This document shows, one piece after another, positions 38,000 to 48,290 of a stretch of DNA of 64,000 nt. The DNA comes from Candidatus Symbiopectobacterium endolongispinus (GTDB lineage Bacteria; Pseudomonadota; Gammaproteobacteria; Enterobacterales; Enterobacteriaceae). The translations under genes were made by a program, and so were the position numbers. Below the pieces are notes generated by a model. That model did not search any database and was not told the origin of the DNA. It saw only the letters and a program-made list of their open reading frames with translations. The stretch lies in the NCBI RefSeq assembly GCF_018777385.1, contig NZ_JAFJYB010000006.1:62001-126000 (forward strand). The letters are read 5' to 3'. Numbering within the stretch: the stretch's first letter is position 1; each line of letters starts with the position of its first letter.

Positions 38000-38659
38000 A
38001 TGCGCGAGGTTGTTCGCTACCGCAGTATTCGTGGGTATGATTATCGCCATGTGTGGGTGGTTGGGGATCTTCATGGCCGCTATCAACAATTGAAGCAGCA
38101 GTTGATTGCACGAAAATTTGATGAACGTTGCGACTTGCTGATCGCCGTCGGCGATCTTATCGATCGCGGAACGGACAGCGCGGCATGTCTGGCACTGTTG
38201 GATGCTCCCTGGTTCATTTCAGTGGCAGGTAATCATGAATGTATGGCGTATGCTGCGTTGCAAGGAGAAAGCAGCGACCACTGGCGCAACAATCGCGGTG
38301 ACTGGTATTTCGAGTTGAGTCCGATACATCGTCATTCCATCGATCGACTGCTCCATCTGTCGTGGTCACTTCCACATGTTCTGGAAGTTAACGCGCAAAC
38401 GCGCCTTTATGTTATTGCTCATGCGGATTATCCCTCTGCGCGCTATGATTTGGGCCTGCCCGTCAATGTGGATAATATCGTGTGGGGGCGCAGGCGGTTG
38501 CAGCGAGCGCAGTCTGGCGACTATCGGCGGATCGAGGGGGCCGACCGTTTTATCTTCGGACACACGCCGCTTAAAAAGGTGTGCGCCTATGCTAATCAGA
38601 TCTATCTCGATACGGGGGCCGTCTATGGTGGGCCTCTTTCCATGGTACGCTTGCGCTAG
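38000..38659 (+). CDS. pphA: PphA/PrpA-type serine/threonine protein phosphatase
   Basis: Metallophosphoesterase of 219 residues, close in length to E. coli PphA/PphB. The metal-site motifs are all present: GDLHGRYQQL (residues 23-32), GDLIDRGTDS, GNHECMAYA, HADYPSAR region and the final FGHTPLKK. ATG 38000 follows GGAGG. In E. coli such enzymes dephosphorylate misfolded-protein stress targets. Intact and monocistronic. PphA versus PphB cannot be settled here. Confidence 0.85.
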   Translation: MREVVRYRSIRGYDYRHVWVVGDLHGRYQQLKQQLIARKFDERCDLLIAVGDLIDRGTDSAACLALLDAPWFISVAGNHECMAYAALQGESSDHWRNNRGDWYFELSPIHRHSIDRLLHLSWSLPHVLEVNAQTRLYVIAHADYPSARYDLGLPVNVDNIVWGRRRLQRAQSGDYRRIEGADRFIFGHTPLKKVCAYANQIYLDTGAVYGGPLSMVRLR

Positions 38660-38884
38660 CATGATACCTTTTCTGCGCTTTATTTTTTTCTTCCTACGTC
38701 CTGTTATTTTCCTCCGTGATAGTGACCATTGCACTCGCTGGTATGCTCGTTCTTGATCTCGCCGTGGCGTAACGAAATAGCGCCGTGGCGTGATTATTAT
38801 CGCCCAATGAACAAAATGCTGTTCATACTGCAACCGCTCTAAGGTAGCATCGGGAGGCAATGTTGGTGTTTATAACAGGAAAGG

Positions 38885-39379
38885 ATGATGAATATAACCA
38901 TTTATCCCGCTCAGAAAGCAGATGCGGGCGTGATCTTGGATATGATTATTGAGCTAGCGGAATATGAACTTTCCCGTAATCAAGTGATCGCGACGCGAGA
39001 AGATATTGAAAAAACACTGTTTGGCCCTGATACGCGCACAGAAGCCTTGATTTGTGCCATTGATGGGGTACCGGTTGGGTACGCGGTATTCTTTATGAGT
39101 TACTCTACCTGGTTGGGTAAAAACGGTATTTATCTTGAAGATCTCTATGTAGCCAAACGTTTCCGTCAGCATGGGGCGGGCAAAGCGCTGTTAGCGCATG
39201 TAGCAAAATTGGCCAAAGAGCGTGGCTGTGGTCGCTTAGAATGGAGCGTACTGGATTGGAACTAGCCTGCTATCGATTTTTACGACAGTATTGGTGCTAA
39301 CGCACAAAGTGAATGGATTCGCTATCGTTTGGACGAGCAAGGCATCGAGAATTTTTTGCGTAAACATGTAAGCGCGTGA
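38885..39379 (+). pseudogene. GNAT-family N-acetyltransferase, nonsense mutation
   Basis: Cytoplasmic acetyltransferase of about 164 residues (diamine/thialysine N-acetyltransferase type). The acetyl-CoA site is YLEDLYVAKRFRQHGAGKAL. The start MNITIYPAQKADAGVILDMI is typical. TAG at 39263-39265 interrupts the conserved VLDWNEPAIDFYDSIGA, exactly where Glu is expected (GAG to TAG). The same frame continues to 39379. As read, the last 38 residues, including the final core strand, are missing. Confidence 0.87.
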
Positions 39380-39397
39380 ATTGAAACTGGCTCGCGA

Positions 39398-39425
39398 TCC
39401 GGTGGCCCGCAGAGAGGCCACCGGA
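39398..39425. terminator. stem-loop between convergent acetyltransferase and cybC
   Basis: TCCGGTGGCC / GGCCACCGGA with an 8-base loop between the stops at 39379 and 39432. Confidence 0.65.
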
Positions 39426-39431
39426 CGAATG

Positions 39432-39809
39432 CTATACACCGAGCTTCTTGTGGTACTCCGCACGGGTTTTTTTCAGATTATCTGTCGCGGTTTTCGCTTC
39501 AGAGAATTTTCCTGCATCCACCAGCGCAATGGCATCATCGATTTGCGTAATCAACTTGCCCAGACCTTCGTTAAACACCTGACTGTCAGGCCCTTTGTTA
39601 AACTCGGGATCGGCTTTGGCCTTGGTGGCGTGTTCTTTCATAGTCTGTAACTCAGATTTTAGCGTAGCCGCATCGCTGGCGCTGTTGGCACCTTTAAAGC
39701 TGCCTGCCATGGCACGCATTTCCTCTTTCACCGATGCCTGACTGGTCAACGGCAGTGCCAGCGTGACGCTCGCCAATGCGATGCTTACTGCAATCATTGC
39801 TCTTTTCAT
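39432..39809 (-). CDS. cybC: cytochrome b562 family periplasmic protein
   Basis: 125 residues: signal peptide to SQAS, then a four-helix bundle like soluble cytochrome b562. Candidate haem ligands are the Met near the mature N-terminus (KEEMRAMAGSFK) and His in TRAEYHKKLGV, matching the E. coli NAYHQKYR end. The conserved block LITQIDDAIALVDAGKFSEA matches CybC. The function in electron transfer is unproven even in E. coli. Intact. Confidence 0.8.
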   Translation of the reverse strand: MKRAMIAVSIALASVTLALPLTSQASVKEEMRAMAGSFKGANSASDAATLKSELQTMKEHATKAKADPEFNKGPDSQVFNEGLGKLITQIDDAIALVDAGKFSEAKTATDNLKKTRAEYHKKLGV

Positions 39810-40419
39810 TGCTTACTCCTGTTGGGGGATGCTTTACCGGAAAGGATTCCCTTGTCGTTTTGTTATTGTTATGTGAAAGAGTATTCATGAGTCTGTGAGC
39901 GGGGTCAAATGGTATATCTGGTTTAATAGACGAAGAAAATCTGGTCAGTATGGGTAAGGTTAGCTTGTGCCAATGTTAATCCAATGCAAAAGAATATTTT
40001 AAAAATGGGATTCCCCTATTTTTTATATGTCCATAATATGAATGGGCTTCGTCTATACAATGCAGTTTTATATTAAATGAATCAATACCATTTTATTTTA
40101 TTGTGGTGCTGGGAACTTCTTTGTTGTTTTTATTTGATTAATTTTCCTGATGAAACATAAATCGCTATCTAAAGTTGATGTAATTTATTTAAAATTCGCT
40201 GAGCATTTTATTATATATTTAATGATGTCGGTAATGTAGTTTTTTACTGGTGATGATTAACATCTTCACGATGAAGCTTGTTGTATATTGTTCATTTGTC
40301 TCATCATCTCTTATTTATTTTTTCTATGGATCGGTTTTTTTGTGATTTTTTTATTTTTAGCTTAAGTGAGGTGGTGAAATTATCTGAGGTTCAATGTTAA
40401 TTCATAATGGGAGTGTTTT
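39810..40419. other. AT-rich stretch without genes
   Basis: About 610 bp, much more AT-rich than its surroundings, with long T and A runs. No gene, RNA or repeat is recognised. It marks the border between conserved housekeeping genes and the accessory secretion/pilus block. Confidence 0.5.
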
Positions 40420-40724
40420 ATGAAAGATTCATGGAATGATGATAATATTTTAATAGGCAGAGATAAAAAGGAAAAAACCAGTTTTACCAAGAGTTTCAAG
40501 ATTCGTTTAAGCCATGTTTACAACATTTCTTCAGAAATTATAACGAGCACTCGCAATCTATTGAGTCTTCACTTAACAGTGACGACAACTTTAGACAGTC
40601 AGTGGTAAGGCTTAAGGATAAAGCATTTTATCTCGAAGGTTGGATTGATGTAATCGGACAGGGCGCGCGCTTGGCTAATCAACATATGAATAACCATGCC
40701 TTGGGGCGAGTAAAGCTGCAATGA
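40420..40724 (+). pseudogene. hypothetical small gene before the hlyD remnant, frameshifted
   Basis: ATG 40420 with GGGAG upstream opens a frame MKDSWNDDNILIGRDKKEKT that drifts out near 40510. A second frame then reads HFFRNYNEHSQSIESSLNSD and continues to TGA 40722-40724, overlapping an ATG at 40721. Joined, about 100 residues, not recognised. Its place just before an HlyD-type gene suggests a partner of a type I system. Confidence 0.35.
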
Positions 40725-41583
40725 GCGAGGTAGAAAATGAACGGTACGAGAAAGCGGTATATCAAAGCAAAAGGCGGTATTACACGCGCAAACAATGGGC
40801 CATCAATCTCGTAAACGGCTGGCTGAAGAACAGTTGATGGTTTTTAAAGAACAATATCAAGCGATTGAGAGCTTGTACCATAAAAAGATAGCCAGTCGCG
40901 ACAGCTTACGAGAGCTCAAAAAGCACTATCTGACGGCGCATCATGCTGTCGATGGCGTAGCGGCAAACCTGGAGGAAAGCCGCCGTAGCTTGGCACAGTT
41001 GGAACAGGAACAACACAGCGCAGGGGCGGAAAAAATCAATGCTATAGCCCAGAATATCGCAGAGCGTGAACATGAAAATCACCTGTTGGCGAGCCAACTT
41101 AAGCAGGTTAATGCCCAAATAGCGCAGTATACTTTGAGCTCACCCGTAGAGGGTATCGTTGACTCGCTGGCCTTCCGCGATGCGGGAGGCGCTGTCGAAC
41201 CGCCACAGGAACTGCTCAAGATTGTCCCAGTTGATAGCGAACTGGTCGCTGAAGTCATGATCAAAAACCAGGATGTGGTTTTTTTGCGGGAAGGGCAAAC
41301 GGTGACGGTAAAAATCAACACCTTTGATTTTACTCGCTATGGCTGGGTAGATGGCACACTACAAAAGATCTCTGCCGATGCCTCAGAGGATAAGGAACTA
41401 GGGCTGGTCTATCGTGCGGTTATTGCTCTAAAGAACAGGACGTTGCGCGTCGGATCTGATGAATGGCAACTGGAACCCGGTATGCAAGTTACTGCGGAAA
41501 TCAAAACCGGTAAAAGGACATTCCTTAGCTATCTCACCAGCCCGGCAATGGAAGCGCTGAACGATGTGGGCAAGCAGCGATAA
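40721..41583 (+). pseudogene. HlyD-type type I secretion adaptor, 5'-truncated remnant
   Basis: The C-terminal two thirds of a type I membrane fusion protein. The coiled-coil hairpin (KEQYQAIESLYHKKIASRDS to about 41120), lipoyl half YTLSSPVEGIVDSLAFRDAG, and beta-barrel ending LEPGMQVTAEIKTGKRTFLS / YLTSPAMEALND match E. coli HlyD. The good frame begins at 40795 or a little earlier; before it only MSEVENERYEKAVYQSK (from 40721, another frame) is readable. The N-terminal membrane anchor is missing. No HlyB ATPase is adjacent, so this is a relic. Confidence 0.75.
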
Positions 41584-41625
41584 ACTACGCCATAAACTGC
41601 CCATAACGTCATTGGTCAGAGAGCA

Positions 41626-42216
41626 TTATTTCGGTTTTCGCGAGCGTGCCTTTGATTGCGCAATGGCCTCCTGGGTTAACAACTGCTCCCGCTCGTGCCA
41701 TACCTGGGCAAACATATCCGTTAGCACCGGATCGAACTTGAGTCTTTTGAGTTGGTAGCCGATGCCAAGAGCGGCGAGGTAGGTTTCTTCATCCAACTGT
41801 GTCTTGTGCACCAAAAAAGTCTCGATAAATTTCTTACCGCGCAGCGCCATAACCGGATCTTTTTCCAGTGGGAGCGTGTTGTTACAGGGCGTTTGTTGAC
41901 AGATGCGCGTTGCCGTTCCCCTCAGTTTAGTATTTTTAAAAATGTCGTCGACCGCAGTGACCGCGATACCCATCGCCTGGCAGCGGCCCTGATGGCCTTC
42001 TTTAACCGCACAGCGGTACACGCTTTTCAAACAGGGGTGTCTTTTGGCGTTGTGAAACAGAAACCGCTCTCGTTGCTTTGTCAGCAGGGTGAGCAAGCTG
42101 TTTTCAATCTTTTTCATCAGATTCGGTGTTATTTTCTTCGGAGCCTGTTCTTTCTTACAATCCTCTTGCGCAATAAGGGGGCTTAGGTTCGGGGACTTGT
42201 AGAGTGTGATAATCAT
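41626..42216 (-). CDS. hypothetical cysteine-rich protein, 196 residues
   Basis: No signal peptide or membrane helix. Basic, with a cysteine cluster in the middle: CLKSVYRC, a second CQ motif and CQQTPC, which could bind metal. The end is lysine/arginine-rich (QSKARSRKPK). The start may be internal (M34, MKKIENSLLTLL). Family not recognised. It stands alone on the minus strand between the hlyD relic and the export operon. Confidence 0.5.
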   Translation of the reverse strand: MIITLYKSPNLSPLIAQEDCKKEQAPKKITPNLMKKIENSLLTLLTKQRERFLFHNAKRHPCLKSVYRCAVKEGHQGRCQAMGIAVTAVDDIFKNTKLRGTATRICQQTPCNNTLPLEKDPVMALRGKKFIETFLVHKTQLDEETYLAALGIGYQLKRLKFDPVLTDMFAQVWHEREQLLTQEAIAQSKARSRKPK

Positions 42217-42366
42217 GTCATCTTCCTTGTTGTTCGTGATTAGCGCTCAGTATGCGCTACAGCCACTTGTTTTCTTGCTGAAAACGTTCCATGTGGCACT
42301 GATACTGACGGGGAAAATCACGCGCTACACTGTTTCTTCTTATAGTGAGTTATGCCAAATAATGAT

Positions 42367-44322
42367 TTAAAAGGAGAGCTCGCGAATCAATACTGCCGAT
42401 GCGAGTTTCCAGCCGCGCACCAACAGGCTTTGCGCTTCACCCTCCATCACTGCCGTACCGCGTAGCACTTGCCCCGGAGCATGAAAATCAGGCGGAATCT
42501 GTAGTAGGACACGATATACCGCCTGTTCCGGATGGAGTTTACGCTGTCCATCGCTCAGGGTGGCGATTGCTCCGCCGTAGAGGGAGGCCAACTCCGGCAC
42601 GTTGTTCAGATCGCGCGCGGCCGTGCTGTCAATATCAGCGATGGTGACGGGTATCGCCCCATGGTTAACATCCTGAGCGTAAAACGTACCGGGATCACCG
42701 ATGCGCAGGCGCTGCCACTCTTTTTCAGAAACGAAAGCCTCTACTAGCCCGCCGACAGGCTGAGTGACGATTGCCAGCCATTCACCTTGTCCAAGCCACT
42801 CCCCCTCCGACAGCGGTGTTGCCATATCTGCCACCACGCCATCCATCGGGGCGCGCACCGTTAGCTGTTCGGATTGGCGTAACAGCACCTGCAAACGCTG
42901 TTGTGTGGCATCCCGTTCTTGCTTGACACGCAGGTGATCGCTAGCGGCCTCCTTATTGAACAACTGGAATGTGCTTTGCCATTCCAACGTAGCGATTTGT
43001 CGCTCCAACTGCTGCCGCTCGTGGGTTAACGGTTCCGACGATAGCTGAAACAGCACTTGCCCGGCCTGAACCGGTTGACCTGTCTTTACCGCGATACTGG
43101 CGAGCATGGCGGGTAACGACGTATAGAGGCTGCTTTGCTGTTCTGCTCGCAGCAAGGCGGGCGCGTAAACGCTTTGTTGCCAGGGCAGCAGCAGGAGAAG
43201 CAGAACAAGGATACTGAGCGTCAGGGTGGTTATCATATTGCGATTCATGCGGTAGTCCTTGCGGCGTTGACACCACGCACTCAGTTCATTGACGACTGGC
43301 ATCACCACGAAAACCCCGATCTCCACGGCAAACAACAGCATGCCCAATAGCTTAAAGGTCATGTGATAGACCAGAATCGCGATACCGGTAAACAGAAACA
43401 GGCGGTAAACCCATACGGTAAAGGCATAGCCAACCAGCGTGCGTTGCAACCAGCGCGGAAAGATCTCGGGTGACGCATCCCCAAGACCAAACAGCCATTC
43501 GCGCTGTTGCAGGTTGGGCACCTGCAAGGCATCCGACAGCAAAAAGTAACCGTCGAACCGCATCAGCTGGCTCAGGTTGACCGCTAGCGTCATGATCCAG
43601 GTGGTGGTGGCCAGCATAAAGGCGGCGCTGCGCAGCATGCCATCCGGCAGGAAGCTCCAGGCTAAGGTGGCCCAGGCGGCTAGCGCCAGTTCGGTCAGCA
43701 TACCGGCGGCACCGATGGTGATGCGTTGACGCCTACGTGTCAGTTTCCACGATCCGGAAGTATCGGTGTAGAGCATTGGCATCATCACCAGAAACGCCAC
43801 CCCCATGGTAGCGACGCGCGCACCAAAATGTTTACAGGCGTAGGCATGGCCGAATTCGTGCAGGATCTTGGTAACGCACAGCGTGAGCCCGGCCAGCGTG
43901 GCGCTAAGAAAACGGTCCGGGTGCCACAGGGGAATACGGAAAAAAATATAGTTCTTCAATAATATGCGCCACAGTGATACCCGTGAGCGCTGAACTTGCT
44001 GAGAAAATTGTGCCAACGCCTTATCGCCGCTGACGCGCGTCAGACTGTTGGTTTGCAGAAAGTGGTTGAAGTAGTGCACATCACTTTCATCCAGTGCCAG
44101 CGTCGACTCCTGTTGGATATCCGTAATAATGCGTGCGGCATCACCCAGTGACCAGCGAGACAGCATCGCCATCTCGGGCCAACCGATACGAAAATAGAGG
44201 CGGCGCAGCGGATCTCCCAACGTCCAACTGGGGGAACCATCGCGGTTCGCTGGGCCTTTATGCAAAATCAGCTCATCCCGTAACTGGCTGAGCGCCGAAG
44301 CCGAAGGGGTTCCCGGCAGCAT
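42367..44322 (-). CDS. M50 site-2 protease / HlyD-type hybrid membrane protein
   Basis: Integral membrane protein of about 651 residues. The metalloprotease core has HEFGH (residues 155-159 from ATG 44322) and the third ligand motif NLSQLMRFDG (Asp about 257). Several membrane helices follow, then a periplasmic lipoyl/HlyD-like part (VYAPALLRAEQQSSLYTSLP, QPVQAGQVLFQLSS, a coiled coil, LTVRAPMDGVVADMATPLSE). The ATG shares one base with the preceding stop (TGATG). The stretch between PDRFL and KILHEFGH looks short; relatives I recall have about 45 more residues there, so an in-frame deletion is possible. Such hybrids occur in export operons of very large surface proteins; whether they cleave anything is unknown. 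Confidence 0.75.
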   Translation of the reverse strand: MLPGTPSASALSQLRDELILHKGPANRDGSPSWTLGDPLRRLYFRIGWPEMAMLSRWSLGDAARIITDIQQESTLALDESDVHYFNHFLQTNSLTRVSGDKALAQFSQQVQRSRVSLWRILLKNYIFFRIPLWHPDRFLSATLAGLTLCVTKILHEFGHAYACKHFGARVATMGVAFLVMMPMLYTDTSGSWKLTRRRQRITIGAAGMLTELALAAWATLAWSFLPDGMLRSAAFMLATTTWIMTLAVNLSQLMRFDGYFLLSDALQVPNLQQREWLFGLGDASPEIFPRWLQRTLVGYAFTVWVYRLFLFTGIAILVYHMTFKLLGMLLFAVEIGVFVVMPVVNELSAWCQRRKDYRMNRNMITTLTLSILVLLLLLLPWQQSVYAPALLRAEQQSSLYTSLPAMLASIAVKTGQPVQAGQVLFQLSSEPLTHERQQLERQIATLEWQSTFQLFNKEAASDHLRVKQERDATQQRLQVLLRQSEQLTVRAPMDGVVADMATPLSEGEWLGQGEWLAIVTQPVGGLVEAFVSEKEWQRLRIGDPGTFYAQDVNHGAIPVTIADIDSTAARDLNNVPELASLYGGAIATLSDGQRKLHPEQAVYRVLLQIPPDFHAPGQVLRGTAVMEGEAQSLLVRGWKLASAVLIRELSF

Positions 44323-45676
44323 CAGACCCCCAGCCAAACGCGCAGCGTCGCCAGCGGTTTACGCAGCAGGTAAGCGACCAGCAGCGTGCGCTTACCGTAC
44401 AGCTTGGCCGTGCCTTTTAGCCCGACGCGCCGTTGTGCATCGTCCTCAGTGAAGCTGGCGCGCAGGCGGTAGGCCATTACGTTATCCGGTGTGAGCGCCG
44501 CACGATAACCTATTTGCGTCAGTTGCGCCTCCTGAGCGGCATTGGGGGCGACGTTCAGGAATAGTCGCACATCTGCGCGGTTTCCGGTGCAATTGCATCC
44601 GCCGCAGGCAGTTGGATCTCCAGCCCCACGTCTTTCGGGTCGGCGACCATCATGATCCGCTCGCCGACAGCCACTGAACGGCTAATCCATTCACTGGCAT
44701 CGTCAAACACCGCCACGCCGTCGCGCGGTGAGGTCAACTGCATACGTTCCAGTTGGCGCAGGAGAAAGTCTCGTTCGCTTTGTGCCTGCTCACGGCGGCT
44801 TTGCAGAACCGCCAGACTGGCCTTGCTGTTGGCATCAAACAGCGCCTGTTGTTGTGCCTGACGGTACTGGGCATCGGCGGTGGCAAACTTCTGGCGCGCG
44901 GCTTCCAGTCGGTTTTCCAGTTCACGTGCATCCAGCCGCGCCAGAGGCTGATTGGCGCGAATAGGCTGATTGGGGCGCACCAGAATATCGTCTACCACCC
45001 CAGCGACAGGCGCACGCACCATCACCGGTTGATGCGCCACAATCTCTGCCGGGGCCAGCACGGACTGGCGCACCGGGATCAGCATGATTAACGCCAATGC
45101 TACGGTGCCAAACAGCATCATGCGGCGTTTTTTCGGGTGTGTCGGCGTGGGACGGCGCTGTTTATGCAAGCTGGACCAGGCGTGGGCGTAAGGTTCTGCC
45201 AGCGTGTCCAGCAACAGGATTTCTGGTGCCAGTCACGGCGTTTAGCGCGCCAGAATCAGCGCCAGTGCGGTTTCACCCTGTGCCGTTCGCAATAGCAGCC
45301 ACAACAGGTGTTCTGGCAGATGCTCATGCCACAACGCCTGATCCTCAAACGGCAGATCCTGACAGCGTAGCGTGCTGCTCTGACGCTGTTCTGCCTGCCA
45401 CTGACGGCACCACCGGCTAAAGGTGCTGCTAAAAGGCGCATTGTGATCGAGCGATGCCAATCCCGAGACCGCCTGTAACCGTTGCCGGTCATTGCTCCAC
45501 AACAACGCCTGACGATATTTCACCAGCGAATGGGTTTCATTGACGATGAAAAACGCCAATTCATCAGCCGTTTCACGCGCACGAGCGCGCCGTTGCAGTT
45601 GCAGCAATTCGGACAATAGCCTGAGCTGTGGGCCTTGCTCAGTATGCGCCGCCGACGCGGCGGCCGGACTGATCAT
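44322..45676 (-). pseudogene. GAF-like/HlyD-type adaptor, two stops and one frameshift
   Basis: One gene reading through lesions. The N-terminal ~145 residues look like a cytoplasmic GAF-type region (TADELAFFIVNETHSLVKYR, QALLWSNDRQRLQAVSGLAS). A membrane segment (MMLFGTVALALIMLIPVRQS) and an HlyD periplasmic part (VRAPVAGVVDDILVRPNQPI, coiled coil, SPRDGVAVFDDASEW) follow. TAA 45242-45244 and TGA 45233-45235 lie in one frame with the sequence on both sides. Near 44560 a GC dinucleotide gain shifts the frame before VRLFLNVAPNAAQEAQ. The start overlaps the preceding stop by 4 bp (ATGA) and the end overlaps the M50 gene, so the four export genes form a coupled unit. Confidence 0.75.
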
Positions 45677-46419
45677 GGAGTGATGCCATCTGGCGACGCT
45701 ATCTGCGCGACACCACTCATGCCCGGCAGTAAACCAGCGCTCGGCTGGGCCAAACGTCCAAACATTTTCACTGACTGACTCACCGGTTCCACCGAGGAGG
45801 AGATACGACTAATCTCCGCCGGGTAGGTTAATCCAGTTTCATCCAGCGTTACCTGAAATGGACTGCCTTGTTTCAGCCACACCAGCCAGCGAGAAGGCAC
45901 GATCATCTCCAGTTCAAAGGCGCTGTCGTCATAGATAGCCAGTAGCTCCTTGCCTTCCGGCACGGACTCCCAGCGTTTGACCTTGGTTTCGGTGACGCGC
46001 CCAGAGAAGGGCGCTTTGATGGCGCAACGTTGCAACATGGCGCGATTCACGCCGCTTTCCGCCTGTGCCATGGTGACTGTGGAGCGCGCTTGATCCACCT
46101 CTGACAGGCTGATGGCGTTGAGCTTGTCGAGACGGTCGGCGATAGCCAGCTTTTTACGCGCGGCGTTTTCTGCCGCGCTGGAGTAGTTTAATTTCTCACG
46201 CAGCACCGTGCAGTCGAAGGTCAGCAGGATATCTCCCTGCTTAAAGTGTTCGCCTTCTTTCACGGTGATATCGGTGATTTTACCGGCAATTTCGCTCGAT
46301 AGCACGCTATAGCGCTGTGCACTGAGCTGAACGCGAATGTCCCCCTGCGCGGCCTGCCACCACAGGGGCAGAGCCAGCGTGCTTGCCAGCAGCAGCGGTC
46401 GCATCATGCTGCTCATCAT
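45673..46419 (-). CDS. periplasmic adaptor (membrane fusion) protein
   Basis: 248 residues with a signal peptide (MRPLLLASTLALPLWWQAAQ). Lipoyl halves SEIAGKITDITVKEGEHFKQ and CAIKAPFSGRVTETKVKRWE flank a short helical hairpin (LNYSSAAENAARKKLAIADR). A beta-barrel domain ends LLPGMSGVAQI. It resembles CusB/AcrA-type adaptors but has no matching inner-membrane pump in the window. The ATG shares one base with the TolC-type stop (TAATG). Intact. Confidence 0.82.
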   Translation of the reverse strand: MMSSMMRPLLLASTLALPLWWQAAQGDIRVQLSAQRYSVLSSEIAGKITDITVKEGEHFKQGDILLTFDCTVLREKLNYSSAAENAARKKLAIADRLDKLNAISLSEVDQARSTVTMAQAESGVNRAMLQRCAIKAPFSGRVTETKVKRWESVPEGKELLAIYDDSAFELEMIVPSRWLVWLKQGSPFQVTLDETGLTYPAEISRISSSVEPVSQSVKMFGRLAQPSAGLLPGMSGVAQIASPDGITP

Positions 46420-48185
46420 TACCGTGTGCCTCCCGCCTGAAGGGATTGCAGGTTATCCCACATATCAGTGTTGACCACGCGATACGGTTTGGCTGCGGCT
46501 GATGCTGTTGCGGGGATGTGGGCTACCACGGAGGCCGTGGTGGGTAATGTTGCAACAGATGGCGCGACGACAGGTGCCACAGGCGCAGCCGCTGCCAGCG
46601 ACAGGCGCGGCACGGCGACACCACCTTTTTCCAGCGTGCCTGTGGTGCGGGCGATGCTACTGCTCAATGCGGCCAGGCTGACATCGTTGACGTTATCCGG
46701 CAGCACGTCCAGCCCCGCCGCTTGGTAGACCGCACCCAGCGCGTTTTGTACGTCGGCAAAGCTGCGATCGCGTGCGCGCGTAGTGAGAATGGTTTCGGTG
46801 CTGACCCGCACCTGCTCCATATGCGTTTCGGCCCGGTGCTGTACGCTCAGTGCCGTCTGATTCAGGATGCCGCGCTGGATGCGTGCCAGTTCCTGATAAC
46901 GCCCAAACATGCGTGTGCTTTGTTGGTATTCCTGCCAGGCTACGTTCACCTGTGTCAGCACCGCCATACGCAATGCCTGACGGCGTACTTCTGCCAGATC
47001 TTCATTGGTTTCACCGGCACGTTTTACCGACGACTAGGACAACACGTTAAGCAGATTTCCGCTGACCTGAACCCCGGCACTGGCCCATTGCTGATTCACC
47101 AGATAGCTATTGCTGTCACTGTTCACACCGGCAAACAGCGAGACGCCCGGCAGCAGGCGCAGCAGCGATTTACGGGTTTCCAGCACGCTGTTACGCGCCA
47201 GATAGCCCTCTTCGCGCACCTCGGGGCGTTTTACCATGGAGAAGTTTTCCAGATCGTCGAGTGAATAGACGATCTTCGGTGCCACCAGACTGCTTTCACT
47301 CGGCACCACAACGTCAAACTTGCTGGAGGGCGGCAGGTTCATCAGCGCAGCCAGACGCGATTTCGCCACCACCAGATCGCTGTCGACGATCTCTAGCTGG
47401 CGCACCATCTCCAGCATGTTTTTCTGGAAGCGCAGCGCTTCCACCGGTGCCAACAGCCGTTGTTGTTCGGTCTGACGCGCATAGTCCAGCGTCTGACGAG
47501 CTTGCGTCAGCGCGGTGGTGACTTCCGGTTGTAAACGCTGGGCGGTGGCGGCTTCCCAGTAGGCTGTGCGCACCTGCCGGGTGATATCTGCCACCACACG
47601 ACGGCGACGCTCTTCTGCTGCCAGTGATTTGTTGGCCTGCACCTTGGCGTTAAAGTAGCTGATACCGAAATCCAACACGTTCCAACTTAACGAGAGATCG
47701 GCGGTGCGCGTGGTTTGATCCTGACTGGTGGAGGGTTCCAGTGATTCACGCCCGCTGGAGATCGATTTGCTGCTGGAAGCCGCAACGCTGTCGCGGGTTT
47801 GCATCCCGGCACGTGCGGTCAGTTTAGGCAGCAGCATATCCAGATTATGAACGCCGAGCAGGTTATCTTCCATGGCCTGCTCGAGCAGCGTCACGCGCTG
47901 TTGCAGGTTGTATTTCAACGCACGCGCAATGGCTTCTTCCAGCGTAATGGTGCCACGTACCGGCTCCTGATTGGCGAACATCTGCGTTCTGTCGCTCAAT
48001 GCCTGTGCCACCTGCTGTTCGGTGGTGATCGGTTCCGGTTTGACGGCGCAGCCCGCCAGCCCGATACAGGCAAGGGCGACGGCGATACGCAGTGCTTTGG
48101 TGCCAGAAAGCCGTTGCGGCACGGTAGTGACAGGCTGATGGTGGTGTTGCTGGCTATCCCAGAAAGTGGCTGTGTGCTGATTCAC
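46419..48185 (-). pseudogene. TolC-family outer membrane lipoprotein, nonsense mutation
   Basis: About 588 residues. Outer-membrane channel of the TolC fold: lipobox LACIGLAGC, helical repeats (ARALKYNLQQRVTLLEQAME, SLSWNVLDFGISYFNAKVQA, VRTAYWEAATAQRL), then the second half (LTQVNVAWQEYQQSTRMFGR). Start GTG 48185 is preferred because AGAGGGA precedes it; the open frame continues to 48287 without a better start. TAG at 47034-47036 interrupts GNLLNVLS/SSVKRAGE in an otherwise continuous frame. The alanine/proline-rich tail before the stop is unusual. Confidence 0.83.
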
Positions 48186-48290
48186 CTGGTTATTCCCTCT
48201 TGTAATGGGTTTATTCTCTGTCGGCTGTGGGCTAAACGGCTCGCAACCGACTGAACGTATGGTTAAATGCTGCAATATGTCCCGCACCTG

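Noticed and set aside
42367-48185. Classical type I (HlyB/HlyD/TolC) secretion system
   Set aside because: No ABC transporter gene is found near the TolC-like and HlyD-like genes; the only HlyD of classical type (40721-41583) is a truncated relic.
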